From Pyrocephalus nanus (taxonomy: Eukaryota > Chordata > Aves > Passeriformes > Tyrannidae), in the NCBI GenBank assembly GCA_038380795.1, contig CM076259.1, forward strand, positions 60,593,938 through 60,657,937: a stretch of 64,000 bases of DNA. The letters are read 5' to 3'. Within the stretch, counting starts at the first letter, position 1. Every line of letters starts with the position of its first letter. The notes beneath the pieces were generated by a model. It worked only from the letters and a program-made list of their open reading frames with translations. It was not told the DNA's origin and did no database searches. Shown in pieces: positions 51,660-64,000 of the stretch. A program made the position numbers and the translations under genes.

Positions 51660-53821
51660 GCAGTCTCACAAGGATCAAGCCAAGGTATGATTCTGCTCTC
51701 AACGAAATCAGTGGATTTTTTTTTTCTCTATTTGAATACCACAAGTAAATCTTATGCTTCAGGCATGTAATGTTTGTTACATCCTCTTTTGCCTACTTTT
51801 TAATCTATCCACTTTCTATTATTTATTGAAACAATTTTTTCTTTCCTTTTCTTGATATTTTGAGTCCTTTTTATAAAAGTTAATGACATATGGGAGCATA
51901 CAAAAGACTTGCTCTGACTTTATGGCATTTAAGCCCTGGTTACAAATCTTGCTGTGCTGAATGGAACTGTATTCTATAGAGCACTACTGATGCTGGCACT
52001 GTGAGGTGGTTTGGTGACCATGCTCTTAGCTAAGGCTTCCTGCTATTTTGGTACTTCTGCGGTGGTGAACCAGTCACAGCAGATCCATATTTCAGGGAAT
52101 GAAGCTGCTGTATATTGAGATAATAGAGACCAACTTTGTGGCTGTCCTGCCTGTGTAAATGTCACTCCTCACTCCTACCTCATACCCCGTGGAAAACCCC
52201 TACTTTTGTGGCTCCAGGACAGGTACCTCAGGCCACCTCAAGACTTGCTGGTGTATTTGATCCCCTCTGCACCCAGTCAGCTGATGGTTAAAAACAGAAA
52301 GGCTCACAGGCTCCATGGGAACAAAAGCCATCCTGCAATACCAAATGGTTCACACTGTCAGCTGAGATCCTGAATGAGGCAAAACACCAGGAATAATTAG
52401 TAACAGAGGCACTGGGAGCCACATGGACTACTTCTTGTGGAGGTAAATAAGTGCAGAGTCCCTCTATCAATTCTCAGCATTGCTTAGCAGCAGTGAGATA
52501 CATTTTAATATTTGATAAAGAATGTGATAGATTTAAGGAGTTGATAATCAAGGCATTTTAGCCATTTACAGCAGTAAAAGGAGGAATTCATCTTTGAAAA
52601 TGAAACCAAATAAGATATCTATTTAAAATAGGATTTCCACTTACTGCTTTCCCAGAATTTTCCAAAAGGCTTTCTTTTCTGTTTTTGACAAGACCCACGC
52701 TGTACAGGTCAATTAAATTAAGTGATCTAATCTATCTGTGTGATAAGACGCCCTGGGATCCTGAGAACAGAAAGTATGCCAGTGTTTCTGATTTTATTTA
52801 TGAAAAGTACTAACCTAATCAGAAAGCTCATAAAGAAAGCATTGTACAAGTTTTTATGTGTAATTGAGGAATTGTCTGATGTCCATGGGATTAGTGTGAG
52901 ATCATTAGACAGTCCACATAAAAAAGCATAAAACTAAATTGCTCAAAAGTGTTATCAGAACATCACAGAGATTTTCCTTAAGGTTTTTGTGTGGTTTTGA
53001 GGAGGGCATAATGTTCACTTTTGACAAGCTGCTGCGTAGCTTCCAGTGCAATCTAATTAGCAAGAAAAACATAGCTCCTGGAGGAAAACAAAAAACACAA
53101 ACCCATCAACATATAACAACAGGTAATTAATGCTAAAAGTCATAGAAGTATGCTGCTTTTGCTACAGTTCCCCAATTTAAAAGGCTGGCTGAAATATCTT
53201 CAGTCTGTTGTTGGAAGGCAGGCAATGAGGTAGTAGTATAACATTTTGTATGCTCAAAAGCTGTTCTAGGGCCATCTCTAAACCAAACTGAAATCATATT
53301 CCTCAAATTCATCTGGGGGACAGATGACAGCTTCTGGGAGGGGAGGGAAGGAAAAGAGAGAGATGACCGTGGTAGCCTCAGATTAGACAGTTTCAAGCCA
53401 TCACAGAACAGTCACATTTTATTTCACATTGTGTTCATTTGCTTTGAGGAGTGTGTGGTTCAGAGTGCATGATTGTGGGATCTGGTCCCATGTCATATCT
53501 GTACACGGACTTCCCAAAATTGGAGTTTTGAGACTGAGAAAGGGAAACATTTATGGAGGAATCCTCATGCAGACAGCCTTGTTTATAGGTCATTTAAATA
53601 GTGGCAAATGCCTTCAATTCCAGCAGCACACACATTCTGCAAATACTGCTTTCTAGGTTCTTCATAGTCTATTCTTTAGTTGTACTGCATTTCAGAGCTT
53701 CCATTTTAGGAAGACAACTTTCATTTTGATAGAGAATAATTAGTCTCTGCTTTTTCAAAAAGGGACATTGGATAGTCATTTCCCCAGAGTGGCTATGGCT
53801 ACAGGAATTAAGATCTTGATG

Positions 53822-53910
53822 TATACTTGTGTATATAAATATAATATAAATATATATTATATATTTTATATATATATAATATATATATATTATATAATAT
53901 ATATAATACC
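53822..53910. repeat. Palindromic (AT)n tract
   Basis: Nearly pure A/T with TATATA and ATATAAT blocks that are self-complementary over about 80 bp. It is able to form hairpins or cruciforms. Confidence 0.9.
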
Positions 53911-54089
53911 AACCCATGGTTGGTGAATACACAGATCAACTCATGTTGGGTGGGATGCCGGAGACTGCAGTTCTGCCTTAGGTTTATGCTACAGAGGCTG
54001 TGCAATGACCTGTGCCATTGAAAAAAAACAGCTGGTATTGCTCTCAGGTGCTTATGGCATCATGGCATTTGTCAGAAACTGGTAGATTT

Positions 54090-54482
54090 TGGGCAGTGAT
54101 TGTCCCACTGTACTGGGTGCTGGTGAATCCAGTGTTTGGTTCTGAGCCCCTCACTCTAAGGAAGACACTGGGGTGCTGGAGTGTGTCCAGAGACGGGCAA
54201 CACAGTTAGTGAGGGGTCTGGAGCACAAGTCTTGAAGCACAAGACGAGTAGCTGAGGGAGCTGGGGGTGTTTAGCCTGGAGAAGAGGAAGCTCAGGGGGG
54301 ACCTTATTGCTTTCTACAACTACCTAAAAGGAGGCTGTAGTGAGTGTTGGGTGTCAGCCTCTTCCCCCAAGTAACAAGTAGTAGGACGAGAGGGAATGGC
54401 TTCAAGTTGCACCAGGGACGTTTACGAAAAATTTCTTTATGGAAAGGGTGGTCAGGCGTTGAAACAGGCTGCTGAGGGAACC
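54090..54482 (+). mobile_element. CR1 LINE fragment, 3' end missing
   Basis: Plus-orientation CR1 with 'gggcagtgattgtcccactg', 'gtgctggagtgtgtccagag', 'tttagcctggagaagaggaa', 'ctttctacaactacctaaaa', 'agtaacaagtagtaggacga' and 'tggcttcaagttgcaccagg'. It breaks off after 'gaaccggttgagtcccc', where the normal CR1 3' tail is absent and a CpG-rich block begins directly. Confidence 0.93.
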
Positions 54483-54487
54483 GGTTG

Positions 54488-54835
54488 AGTCCCCCACCCC
54501 CTCATTGCTTGAGCAAGTCCATGACTGCCCGCACTTCCCGCGCCACACGGCGGCGGGCGGGGAGCGCGGAAGGCGGCGCGGGCAGGGAGCGCCCGGCAGG
54601 GGGCGGCAGAGCCCGCTCTCAGCGCCCTCAGCGCCCTCGGCGCGGGGATTCGTCCTGCCGAGCTCGCCGGCACACGTTCTGTCCCTCGTTCCTGCCTTCC
54701 CGGGCAGCTCCGTCCCTCTCACGCCAGCCCGAGGGAAGCGTGCGGAAGGGCCCGGGGTTACTGATCCCCCGTCGCGCCCTGCGCGCCCTCCAGCCCTCAA
54801 AGTGTAGGGCTGGAGCTCAGCCTCCTCCCGAGGGG
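54488..54835. promoter_or_regulatory. Orphan CpG island
   Basis: About 350 bp of very CpG-dense DNA (runs such as 'ggcggcgggcggggagcgcg' and 'cagcgccctcggcgcgggg') in otherwise AT-rich sequence. No flanking coding exon is recognised. Open frames through it on both strands (up to 146 codons) are as expected of GC-rich DNA and match no family I know. It may be the promoter of a long non-coding RNA or an upstream alternative promoter of LRCH1, the expected next gene. Both are inferences. Confidence 0.6.
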
Positions 54836-55899
54836 GGGCCAAGGCCCTCAGGTTTGCCTAAACCGTCGTGGAGACCTTTCCCAAGCAGTGAGAAAGGGAG
54901 GGATGTTTGACTAACCTCGTGTTGCCGTGCTCAGACCACACTGTCTCGTTCCAGTTTAGATTATTGTATTATACACAAAGATCTGCACAGAGCCGCTCAT
55001 CTTCCATAGGTTTGAATCTCAGCATTGCCATCTGCCAGGCAAAAGGGAGACTCATAATGCCCATGCTTTTTAAAGGCCTCTTTTCCCCACTTTAGAAAAG
55101 AGGAGGAGGTACAAATAGAGGTTCAGTACTAGTATGGTCAGATACTGGAAGGGTGAATATACAGAAGCCCATAAATAAGCAGAGGAATAATGAGCCATTG
55201 TGCTGATACCACTGGCAGGTGGGAAAGAAATGAGGTCACCTGATTCTCCTACCTCACCTGACCTGGCGCAGCTTGTTGGAATAGTTGCCTGTTCTTAGTT
55301 AAAGCTGCCATTCACATATAAAATCAGGATGTTCATAGGAAATGTTACTCTCTCAAATTTAGGCTGTTTATCTAACCAAAACACGTGGGAAACTTCAGTC
55401 ACAAGTATGTTAAACTATGTCATGATGTCAGCCTTATAAATACTGAATTTCAGGGGAAAAAAGTTCAAGCAGAATTCAGATGGAGTGAAGTGGAACATCT
55501 ACGGGTAAATAGCAGATACTTTTCTGAGCTGACAATGGTGTAATTAGAGAAGAAAAACCAACTTGTAAAATAAAGACAGTATTTCCCTGTCTTATAGAGA
55601 GTTATAGGGACAAACTCAACAAACAGCATTCAAATCTTCCAAATCTGTTGTCTGCAATAACCTCCAGACTTAAAAATAATGCACCTTGTCCCAGCTGGGA
55701 GATCCAGAATTCGTTATTTAGACTTATAGGCTCCCTTTTACTGTTTATGGAGGTACAGGTACCTCTAAAGCAATATCTAGAATGCTCATATGCGGAGGAG
55801 TCCCAAAGGAAGGAAAGAATATCTGATAAGAAGCACTCATCACATCTTTCTGCAATTTAATAACCTAAGTCTTGGTGTCCCTTTGAGGAAGGGTTTCCC

Positions 55900-55902
<3 letters not shown>

Positions 55903-55943
<41 letters not shown>
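55903..55943. repeat. Poly-A, 41 bases
   Basis: An uninterrupted A homopolymer, the longest in the window. The DNA to its left was checked for a processed-gene copy and does not read as one. Confidence 0.97.
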
Positions 55944-55946
<3 letters not shown>

Positions 55947-56058
55947 AGGTAGATAAACAGAGAGATGGAGGTGGTGGCTGAGGATATTGTCTGATGAGTT
56001 GAAGTGTAAACATCCATATTTTAACAAGTTCCCTTTCTGTTTTAACAGTGCCCAGGGA

Positions 56059-56087
56059 TAATGTTAATGTTCATGTTAATGTTATTG
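56059..56087. repeat. Short (ATGTTA)n repeat
   Basis: About four and a half imperfect ATGTTA/ATGTTC units in tandem, intergenic. Confidence 0.8.
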
Positions 56088-59000
56088 TCCCACTCAACAG
56101 GGTAAATCAATCAAGTTTGGGGCCCTCTGCCAAAAAAAAAAAAAAAAGGCAGAGAAAATTTGGTTTCAGGTCAGGAACAATTTAAGTACTGCTTAGACAC
56201 AACATCTCAGCCCCTTGCTTGGTTTGGATGGGACCGTGGCTAATACAGCCCATCCTCTTTAAGGCAGCCACAAGTTCCAGCAGAAATGCAGTTTAAGTAT
56301 CTCCCTGGGGCAGTATCATTTACCTTCCTCAGGGTAAGTCACACCTTGAGTCAGAATAGTTAAAATCAGTATAAAAACTATGGGGAGCTGTAGATCCAGC
56401 TTATAAATTTGCTTTGGCTCAGACAGGCATTGCAAAGGCAGCAGCTACAGTGACACTTTCAGGCCAATCAGAAAATGGCCATCCAGTGGTTAATCTCTAG
56501 CAGAGTTCAATAACATATTTGATAAGCTCAGTTATGTTGTCACTGGTAAAAAAAGGCACTTCTTTATGTATTCCGTGGGAAATCCATTAATCATTCTCAG
56601 ATTCATCATCATTCAGGAATAAAGACCAGTAAATTTATCTCTGTGCCTGTCTCAACTATGAGAAATTATTCCTTATGCTGCAGTTTGATTATTTAATCCA
56701 GTCTTTCTAGAATATAAGAAGTGTAAGCTATTTCTCATGCAAGATAGTGCATAATCCAGCACTTTTTTTCTGTTCTTATTTAATGTAAATTTTTCATTCT
56801 TTAGTTTCAGTTCATTGCTTGGAGTTACACCTGTTTCCACCATGGAGAAATCCAAAATCATCCTGTGCATCCATGGAAAGGGGTATGTGTGCATACAGTA
56901 AATTTATTTACATGTTCATGCATCCTTTTAGTGACTAACTTTTGGATGGTGCAGCTGATGTCTCTGGAAATGCCTGTGTGAGAAAATCTGTGTGAGAAAA
57001 AATCTAAACCGAAGTACATCTGGCCTGATTTTAACAGCTGAAAAGTCTCTGATGCCATAGGAGCTGGGGAGAACAGGAGAGGCAAGTCCATACAATGCAC
57101 TGGGATTTAGGAGCATGACTGAGCATGCTCTCTACAGTGTTGTACCAAGATGCCCAAGCTCATTTTTCACACAGTTAACCTCAGTGCAACATGGTTTTCA
57201 GCTCAGCTCTACAGTAAAGCAGATGTATATCTGCCAGATCCTAGAAGAGCTACATTTGCAGGTGGTGGTGTGCATCTAAACCAGTAAAACTGATCTGTCT
57301 TTGTATGCAATCAAGTGCAGTTGATCCTTGAACCAGATAAATCACCCAGGGTTACACAACAGCTGAGTACTAATGTTAAGACTAATGGCCAAATACGCAT
57401 TTCTTTGGGTCAAGCTTATTTTCATACCCAAGTTTTCACGTCCACCAGCTCCTTCTGTATCACATGCTTTCCAACCAATGCATCCATTGGGTCCAGACCA
57501 TTTCCTTCCTGTTGGGACCTAAGTGAAGTGCTTTTTCAGTAGTAAAGCAGGTTCTGCCTCTCCCTGCTTGTCCCATCTATGTCCCAGCATCCGAGATCAG
57601 TGCTGGTTTAGTACTTCTGCACATTGTATTACACAGAGGAGGTCTGAGTGAGAGCCAATCCTCCTTCTCCTTCCTCAGATACAGCAAAAACCTTTACTAG
57701 CACCTCTGGGCCTGACACTCAGGCACTTGAGCCTAAGACCAGCATAATGAAGCATGGGATTCTCCCCCCATATGGATGCACCAAAATAGGAGTCACTAGT
57801 GCTGAGTAGCCATGAGTGTTCCAGTAGGGTCTCCTTCAAAAATGCTAGGAGTCTTTTTCAAAGTATGGGCTTGATGTAGGTGCCTAATTCTACTTATTGA
57901 ACTTAATTCCAGATAAGTGTGAGGATGAACAAGGTAATTTTGTCTTTGAAGTCTTGTCAGGAAAGATATTGCTTTGCTTCCCATAAGATAAAGCTAGCAT
58001 GAATATTTAAAGATGAAAGAATACATGGTGCATTATCTCCCAAGTTCAGCATATTTGCAATGTTGTGTCCCTGTTTCACTGGGCATAAATTCCTAATGCT
58101 ACCTGACCAAGCAGTGTACAGCTCAGTATTAATGACCAGGGAGCTCTGTACATGTTGGAATATCCAGGTCACACTATAGGAACCTGATGGGACAACAGGA
58201 CCGTAGTACAATGAAACAGTTCCTCAACCAGAGTTTCACTTCCCATCACTGTGTCTCTCTGCCCCCTCCATTGAGCAAAGCACCAGCTCGTGCGGCTGGA
58301 CTGCAGAGTGGATTATTGGCATGAATTAAGCAAAATAATAATGATAAACAGCTTTAATTTTAAAAATTTAAGCAATAATTGAACCAATCCTGTTTGCAGT
58401 GATCCCCAAAGCAGCTGCCTTGGCACAGCTGAAGGAAGCATGAGCTGCAGACTGTGGGTGGGAAGGAAGGGGCTGAAATGGAGAGAGGAGCAAGTTTTCC
58501 AACCAGTTTCCCACTGGAAGAGATGTCTTACCAGATCAAGACCCTCAGCCTCGAAGGTGTCAGCTGTTTGCTGTGCACTGACACTAAACTAAACTGCTCT
58601 GCTCTAAACTCTCCTCCCACCACCTTCGTTATTGTGAATTTGAGGACACTGAATGGTGCAACACTACCAAAACAAGCCATGGCTTTCCTTTCTGGAAGAA
58701 GAGTGCTTTGAAGGGGAGGGTGAGAGAAAGATGACCTGAGCTTGCTGCATTCCTTTTATTCTCAGCTGTTGCAGTGCCCCTTGTAGGGGGTAGGGATGCA
58801 GCAGCTCCCTGCAGCTGAACAAAAGTAATCAGAGAGCTGAGGTTGTAGCTTTTGCAGTGGGGACCCTGGAAGCAGCACAGAGGAGGAGAAAAAGGCCAAA
58901 GCCCTGTGTGTTCCTTTCCTCCTGTTCCCTGCTTGACACAATTGATTTTAAAAACTGGACAGACCCAGGAAGCCTTTTGTTCACACTCCTTAACTTCAGG

Positions 59001-62000
59001 AAAAGCAACTTTGCTGTGATTGCATCACACGTCGTTCCTCAGCCTGGCCTTCTCAGAGCACAAGATGCTCTCACAGCATAGAAGGGAAATGCCTGAACAG
59101 GGAATTACAAATAAAGAGGATCAAGCTATGTATATTAAATCCTGAATGCTGATGCTAAACACATTTTTCCTTAAATGGATCTCATTTGACTGCTGCCTGC
59201 AATCACATCTCTGAGGGTGAAATTAAGATATTAGGCAAAGTTGGATGCAATGATAAACTTTTTATTCATCTTAGTGGAAATCACGTGGTTAAACCACTCT
59301 CCAAAGTCATCCTCAGTAATTAAGGAACATACTTAGCCTGTAATGGAGAATTAATGGATTAGAGTGATGCCTTTTTGCAAAGTGGTTTGACTGTACACAG
59401 CTGCTTTCATCCTAAAACGCTTGAAAATCCCTGGGCTCAAGCTTGTTATTATTGCAATCAGTGCTGAAATTATGACTGACTGTCCATCAGCCTTGCAGAG
59501 ACCTCATGGTGCCCAGCACTATTGAAGGGACCTTCCTTCAGGGATCCCTCCTCCCCAGGCCCAATCAGAGCTCGTGCCTGAACCAAGCAGAGTACTTTCA
59601 TGTCAGTCCTTGTTCTACAGGCAGCTTACCTGTTTTGCATTCATCTGCATAAAACAGCCCTTGAAGAAGAGATTAAACCAGTTTTCTTCCCTTCTGGGTG
59701 AATCCCTTAATCCCTGGACTACAGCTATGTTCTGTTGCTGTCCCCTTCAACCTTTTACTGCAAAGTAGGACGGCTTCGCAGGGCAAAGCAGGGTCTTACC
59801 ACCAGGTGGGAGAAGTGATATGGGTGTGAATGCTCTGGCTCTGCTCTTGAGGATCAGAGTGTCTGAGGGCCATTGTTGTCCCGGTTGTACGGACTTTGGC
59901 ATCCTCAACTTCTGCCTTCTCTGAATGAATCCCCAAAGCACAGAGTGACACATCAGTCCTTTTCATCCATTAAAGAATTAAGCTGATATCTGCTTGAAGC
60001 TATAGTTTAAAAAAAAAAAATCTGCATAATCATTGAGTCTTTTTGATAATTAAAAAAGAAAGACAAAGCACAAAGCAACTGATTTCTTGAGGGGTAACAA
60101 ATCTAGATGTTCCAATCTTACCTGCAGTTGAGCAAGGCTGTAAGAGGAAAATTTAATGTTCCAGTGTCTTAAAGCAGGCAAACACTGTTGTTCTATATTT
60201 AACATTCATCTATATATTAATTTTATGAAGCTCTGGGTTAATAAGAAGTGTGAAATTATGAAATACTCACAGAAGACCTGAAGCCCTTCTGAAAATGAGA
60301 GAAAATTAAACTTGATGCCTTATTTATCCTCACTATTATTTGCCCATTTTGAATTAGACTTAATGCAGACACAATGAAACTGCACATTAAACGGTTAACA
60401 AAGGATGCTCCATAATCTTTCTTTCTTTTTATAAGTTAGCTCCCAGACCCATGTGCCTCCATCCATTCTTCTGAAGCAAATCAGAAGTGCTTGGAAGCCC
60501 CAGCCTAGGACTAGGGTCTTGCCCCGTTGGGGAAGATATATGACTGATTAGAAAAAAATGTGTAGTTTATTCATGCTTAAGCACAGACTATACTTTCAAA
60601 TGCAATTTACTTTCTAATATGAAAGACTCACATGCAAGAATTTTTCATCATTAATGAAACTTAAAAGGCTTTGATAGGTTAGCAAACCCCTACACAGTGA
60701 TATGACCACAGTAAGAGCCAGATCTTATTAATAATGGAGTTTAGTAAAGCTGAAATGGAATAGCCATTCTGGTTTACTAGTTTTCCACTAAATTTTTTAA
60801 TCAGTTAATTTATGCATTCTGTTGAATCCTTTGAAGTCTCGCTAATCACAAATGGACATACACTATGTCCTCGTCTACCAGTTTAATGAAGTGGCATTCC
60901 TAAATCCTAGTTTTAAAATGTCTCTTACTTCCCTTGTAGAAGAAATAGGATTCTGAGAAGGGATTTGCAAGCAGATCTGCAGATTTTTGTGTTACTTCTC
61001 CTTCAACTTGTCTTTCATAATGAATTCAAGAAATATCACATATCCAGGGAACGGGGTAATTCAAATCCTAAACAGAGTGCTGCTGCTGTCATTCATGAAA
61101 AATTATACTTGGATGCATGGATGGTGCCACTGAATTCAATGGAGCTAATGACTGTAAGCAACAAGATACTCCAAGGGAGTGTGGCAAACTTTACCCAGGG
61201 ATTGTTGACGCTTCAGGACAGAGACTATGTCTAAATAGATAACACACACAGTCTCCATCTCAACTGGCAACTCTGGGCACTGCTGTAATACATATTAATA
61301 AGAGTTTTGTTGAAAGGTCTTATTGTAACATTTGATTTGGTTTGGCTCAGCCACATGAAAGGACATCCAAGCAAGAACAAAGAGTATGCACCATGGCCAG
61401 GGACAGAGTCAGCTAGTTAGGAGCATCTGGGGCCAAGAGCTTAGTGCCCCAGTAAACCAGTCTGGCATCTGACCCAAATGGCTCATCTGAAGCAGACTGC
61501 TAAAAACTGCAGAGAGAAGCACCAGAAAAATTTTAAAGAACTGTGAGGAAAAAAAATCTGAAATAAGGAAAACAGAAGACTTCTCTTTTTTTAGCAATAA
61601 AAAAATTAAAAAAATAAATAAAATTAAGAGATCAGAGCATTGCACTGCTTAAGTACCTTGACTGAGAGAAAATGCAGGATACTTTAGGGGGATAAGGCTC
61701 AACAGAAATAAATGGCTGTAAATTGACTCATTTAAAACAACAAATAAAGTTTAAAAATGAGGCAGAGATTTTACAAGAGGGTGTATAGCTATTGCAAAAG
61801 ACACAAAGGGAAGAGAAAGATGTCTCTTCTTAAAGATCTTGAAATGAAGTCTAAAGTGTGAATTGTTTGTATTTTATGACATCTAAAAGTTTTTCCACTA
61901 TGATAAACTTATATTTTTGTACTAAATGATACCTTGATGTATCACATTGGATTATACTTAACAGCTTGACTTTCCTAACTTGCTTGATTTAAGATTGAAG

Positions 62001-64000
62001 TTCCTGCTGAGTTTCCAGAGCAGAGCTTAAGCTTTCTGCTTTCCTTCATGCAGAATTTGAATCAGGAAGAATATGCAGTATTTCGATTACCTTTCTGAAA
62101 GACAGTACGGAAGGAGGATGTTAAGACGCACAAAGGTGATGAATTTTGTTGGAAGAGGTTTTGAGCAATGTCTACAAGAGAAACATTACTTTTCAGTAGC
62201 TGCAATGACAAGGCTACACAAACTGTACTGCTGGGAGATGACTCAAATTGTGGTAATCCATCAGCTTGTTGTGGTTTCACAGATGGGCCATATCCCACAG
62301 GACCCAACTGATCAGCCCTGCGCTATAGCTTGTTTGCAGAGATAGAAAAGTATTCCCACCAGCCTCTGACCTCTACAGTCATGCAGGAGCCAAGCTCCAG
62401 CAATCACAGAGCAAGGAGTCCATAAATTAATTGAGTGTGATGCTGTGAATAAAAAGCCTGATATATGTATGTAATACATATGGCTTGGACAACATTATGT
62501 AGGAGCAGGGAGGTTGCTTTCCTATGAACTGATCCTGCTATGATCATTACCGTGTATTTTGATCCAAGAAAGTTGGGAGCAGGGCAGCTCCAGATGCACA
62601 GTCTGGAGTTATGAAACACAAACCAGTCCAAGGAAGATCATGTCATTTAGAAAAAGAGTCACAGTGGTCTTAAATGTCATTACTGCTGGGTGTTGATAAC
62701 CTGTGTTTTCTGTGGGTGTGGCTGTAGTGCCTCTTCCTGCACATCTGTGGTGTTTCTTTGGGTAAAGGTGGTGCTGCAGCATGACCCTACTCTTTGGAAG
62801 CATCTTCCAAAGCCAGGGTCCCACCCTCACCACTGTGGTGAGGCCGTCTAAGACTGTACAGTCAAGAAAAGACCAAAGCGTGTTGTCATGCATGCAGTAC
62901 TACAAAGCATAACAAAAGTTTGCAAATTATGAGAGCTGTTCAAAAAAAAAAGTTAAATCAGACCAGTTCTACTTAAATCAATTCAAATAATTTTAGCAAG
63001 TGGAGAAACATGATGAGGATGATGCCAGAAGTATGTTATATTTGCCCTCTCTGGCTGAGGGGAGGTAAAACACATAAAGCGTGTATTAGGCGGCTTGACA
63101 AATATAAATCTTAGATACAAATCATGTTTGTTGAGTTCCTCAGTGCAGAGCAGCCTTTCTGACAGACACATTGATAGCATTGATCTATAATCACAAGGAT
63201 CTCCCAAGGCAACCTCACATATTTTCTCACTGTATTTTACAATAGCAGCAGCTTCTGGAGCTCCCTCTTGCAGGATAACTTCAGTGCACAAAATTCAGCT
63301 TTATAGTTATGTAATTGCTATATATTCAAATAGCTTTCATTGAAGCTTCTCTAGCACTTTCACTGGACTGAAATATAAAACTGAGTAACATGGCTGATTT
63401 TAAAATCATTACAGCTAGAAGTGTTTATGATTTACAAAAGCTGTTTATCTTTCAACTTTTGTATGTTTTGTGCCAGGGCTATACATATCACTGATTATAC
63501 CAGCATTAATGCATAGTCACAAATAAGCAAGACAGTAAGTGTTCTAGATCACATTGCTAACCACAAGCACAGAAAAGGTTGTGAACAGTGTCAGCAGGAT
63601 CCATATTTATTTAAGATTCTCACATAAACTGAATTTCCTGTGCACTTTAATTCTCATTTTTCCTCAGGTATTTTACTGGTAGCTTGTGATATTAAAGCAG
63701 GTATGCCAGCATTAAAAGGATTTACATCTCTGATTTTCATAACATGCTGGTAATGTATAGATCATGTCATATGAAGAAAACTGAGAATAATTATGAGGAA
63801 GACCAAATCCTGATATAACAGGGTTATAACAAGAAATATGATTCTGAATTAAATTAGATGGGACACAGTATAGCATGGATATAGCATCAGTGAAATGTGG
63901 GCTTTTATTAGATTTGAACTATGAGCATTTAACCTGCCCAAGCTAAAGGGCATTTATAAATATAAAGCCAGGCATTAGCCACAAGGTGGAGGGATGCTTT

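Larger units (their letters stand above)
50048..54085. other. Gene-free stretch
   Basis: No recognised exon. It contains a 28-base poly-T at 51632-51659 and an AT palindromic tract at 53822-53910. Confidence 0.55.
54900..64000. other. Gene-free stretch at the right edge
   Basis: No recognisable exon on either strand. It holds poly-A tracts at 55903-55943 and 56131-56147, a short ATGTTA repeat near 56059-56087, and otherwise unique-looking AT-rich DNA. LRCH1 exons, expected next by mammalian gene order, were not seen. Confidence 0.5.

Noticed and set aside
54402..54910. Open frames of 141-146 codons on both strands across the orphan CpG island
   Set aside because: Arg/Ala/Gly/Pro-rich composition typical of GC-rich DNA. 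One starts inside CR1. No known domain and no LRCH1 N-terminal resemblance.
55800..55943. Processed pseudogene ending in the 41-base poly-A
   Set aside because: The preceding sequence encodes nothing recognisable and I found no target-site duplication. It is best treated as a simple homopolymer.
62073..62345. 90-codon plus-strand frame starting MQYFDYLSERQYGRR
   Set aside because: No recognised motif, no splice pattern with neighbours and no compositional sign of coding.

Overview
The window looks like nuclear DNA from a bird, probably a neoavian and not a galliform. It is AT-rich with long gene-free stretches. It carries several chicken-repeat-1 (CR1) LINE fragments, recognisable by their 3' ends ('tctatgattctat') and their 'caggttgctcagagccccatcc' type body. 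It also carries two copies of an LTR-like repeat that I recognise from non-chicken bird genomes. No bacterial, organellar or CRISPR-like structure is present.

The one gene I can build is RUBCNL (Rubicon-like, also called Pacer or KIAA0226L), an autophagosome-maturation factor. It lies on the minus strand between about 39.5 kb (CpG-island promoter and non-coding exon 1) and 15985 (stop codon). I could place fifteen coding exons whose phases all agree. They join into an open frame of 2295 nt, or 764 residues plus a stop. The C-terminal third is a complete Rubicon-homology (RH) zinc domain. The N-terminal part is poorly conserved, serine-rich and roughly 100 residues longer than I remember for the human protein (662 aa). 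One intron uses a GC donor, which reading phase requires.

Layout: 1-14.67 kb, no recognisable gene, microsatellites only. 14.67-15.42 kb, LTR-like repeat just past the 3' end of RUBCNL. 15.98-38.68 kb, RUBCNL coding exons, with an LTR-like copy and three CR1 pieces in introns. 39.0-39.48 kb, CpG island and probable exon 1. 39.54-40.62 kb, two CR1 fragments, the first lying directly against the promoter. 40.6-54.1 kb, gene-free apart from a large CR1 piece at 49.3-50.05 kb. 54.09-54.48 kb, CR1 fragment abutting an orphan CpG island at 54.49-54.83 kb that has no gene I can attach to it. 54.9-64 kb, nothing recognisable except homopolymers and simple repeats.

In mammals RUBCNL sits between LRRC63/LCP1 and LRCH1. 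I could not see exons of those genes here, so the flanks are probably intergenic. I see no convincing new multi-gene system. The points most worth a second look are the orphan CpG island, the twin perfect hairpins in a RUBCNL intron, the G-rich repeat beside exon 1, the GC-AG intron and the overlapping upstream ORF at the RUBCNL start codon.
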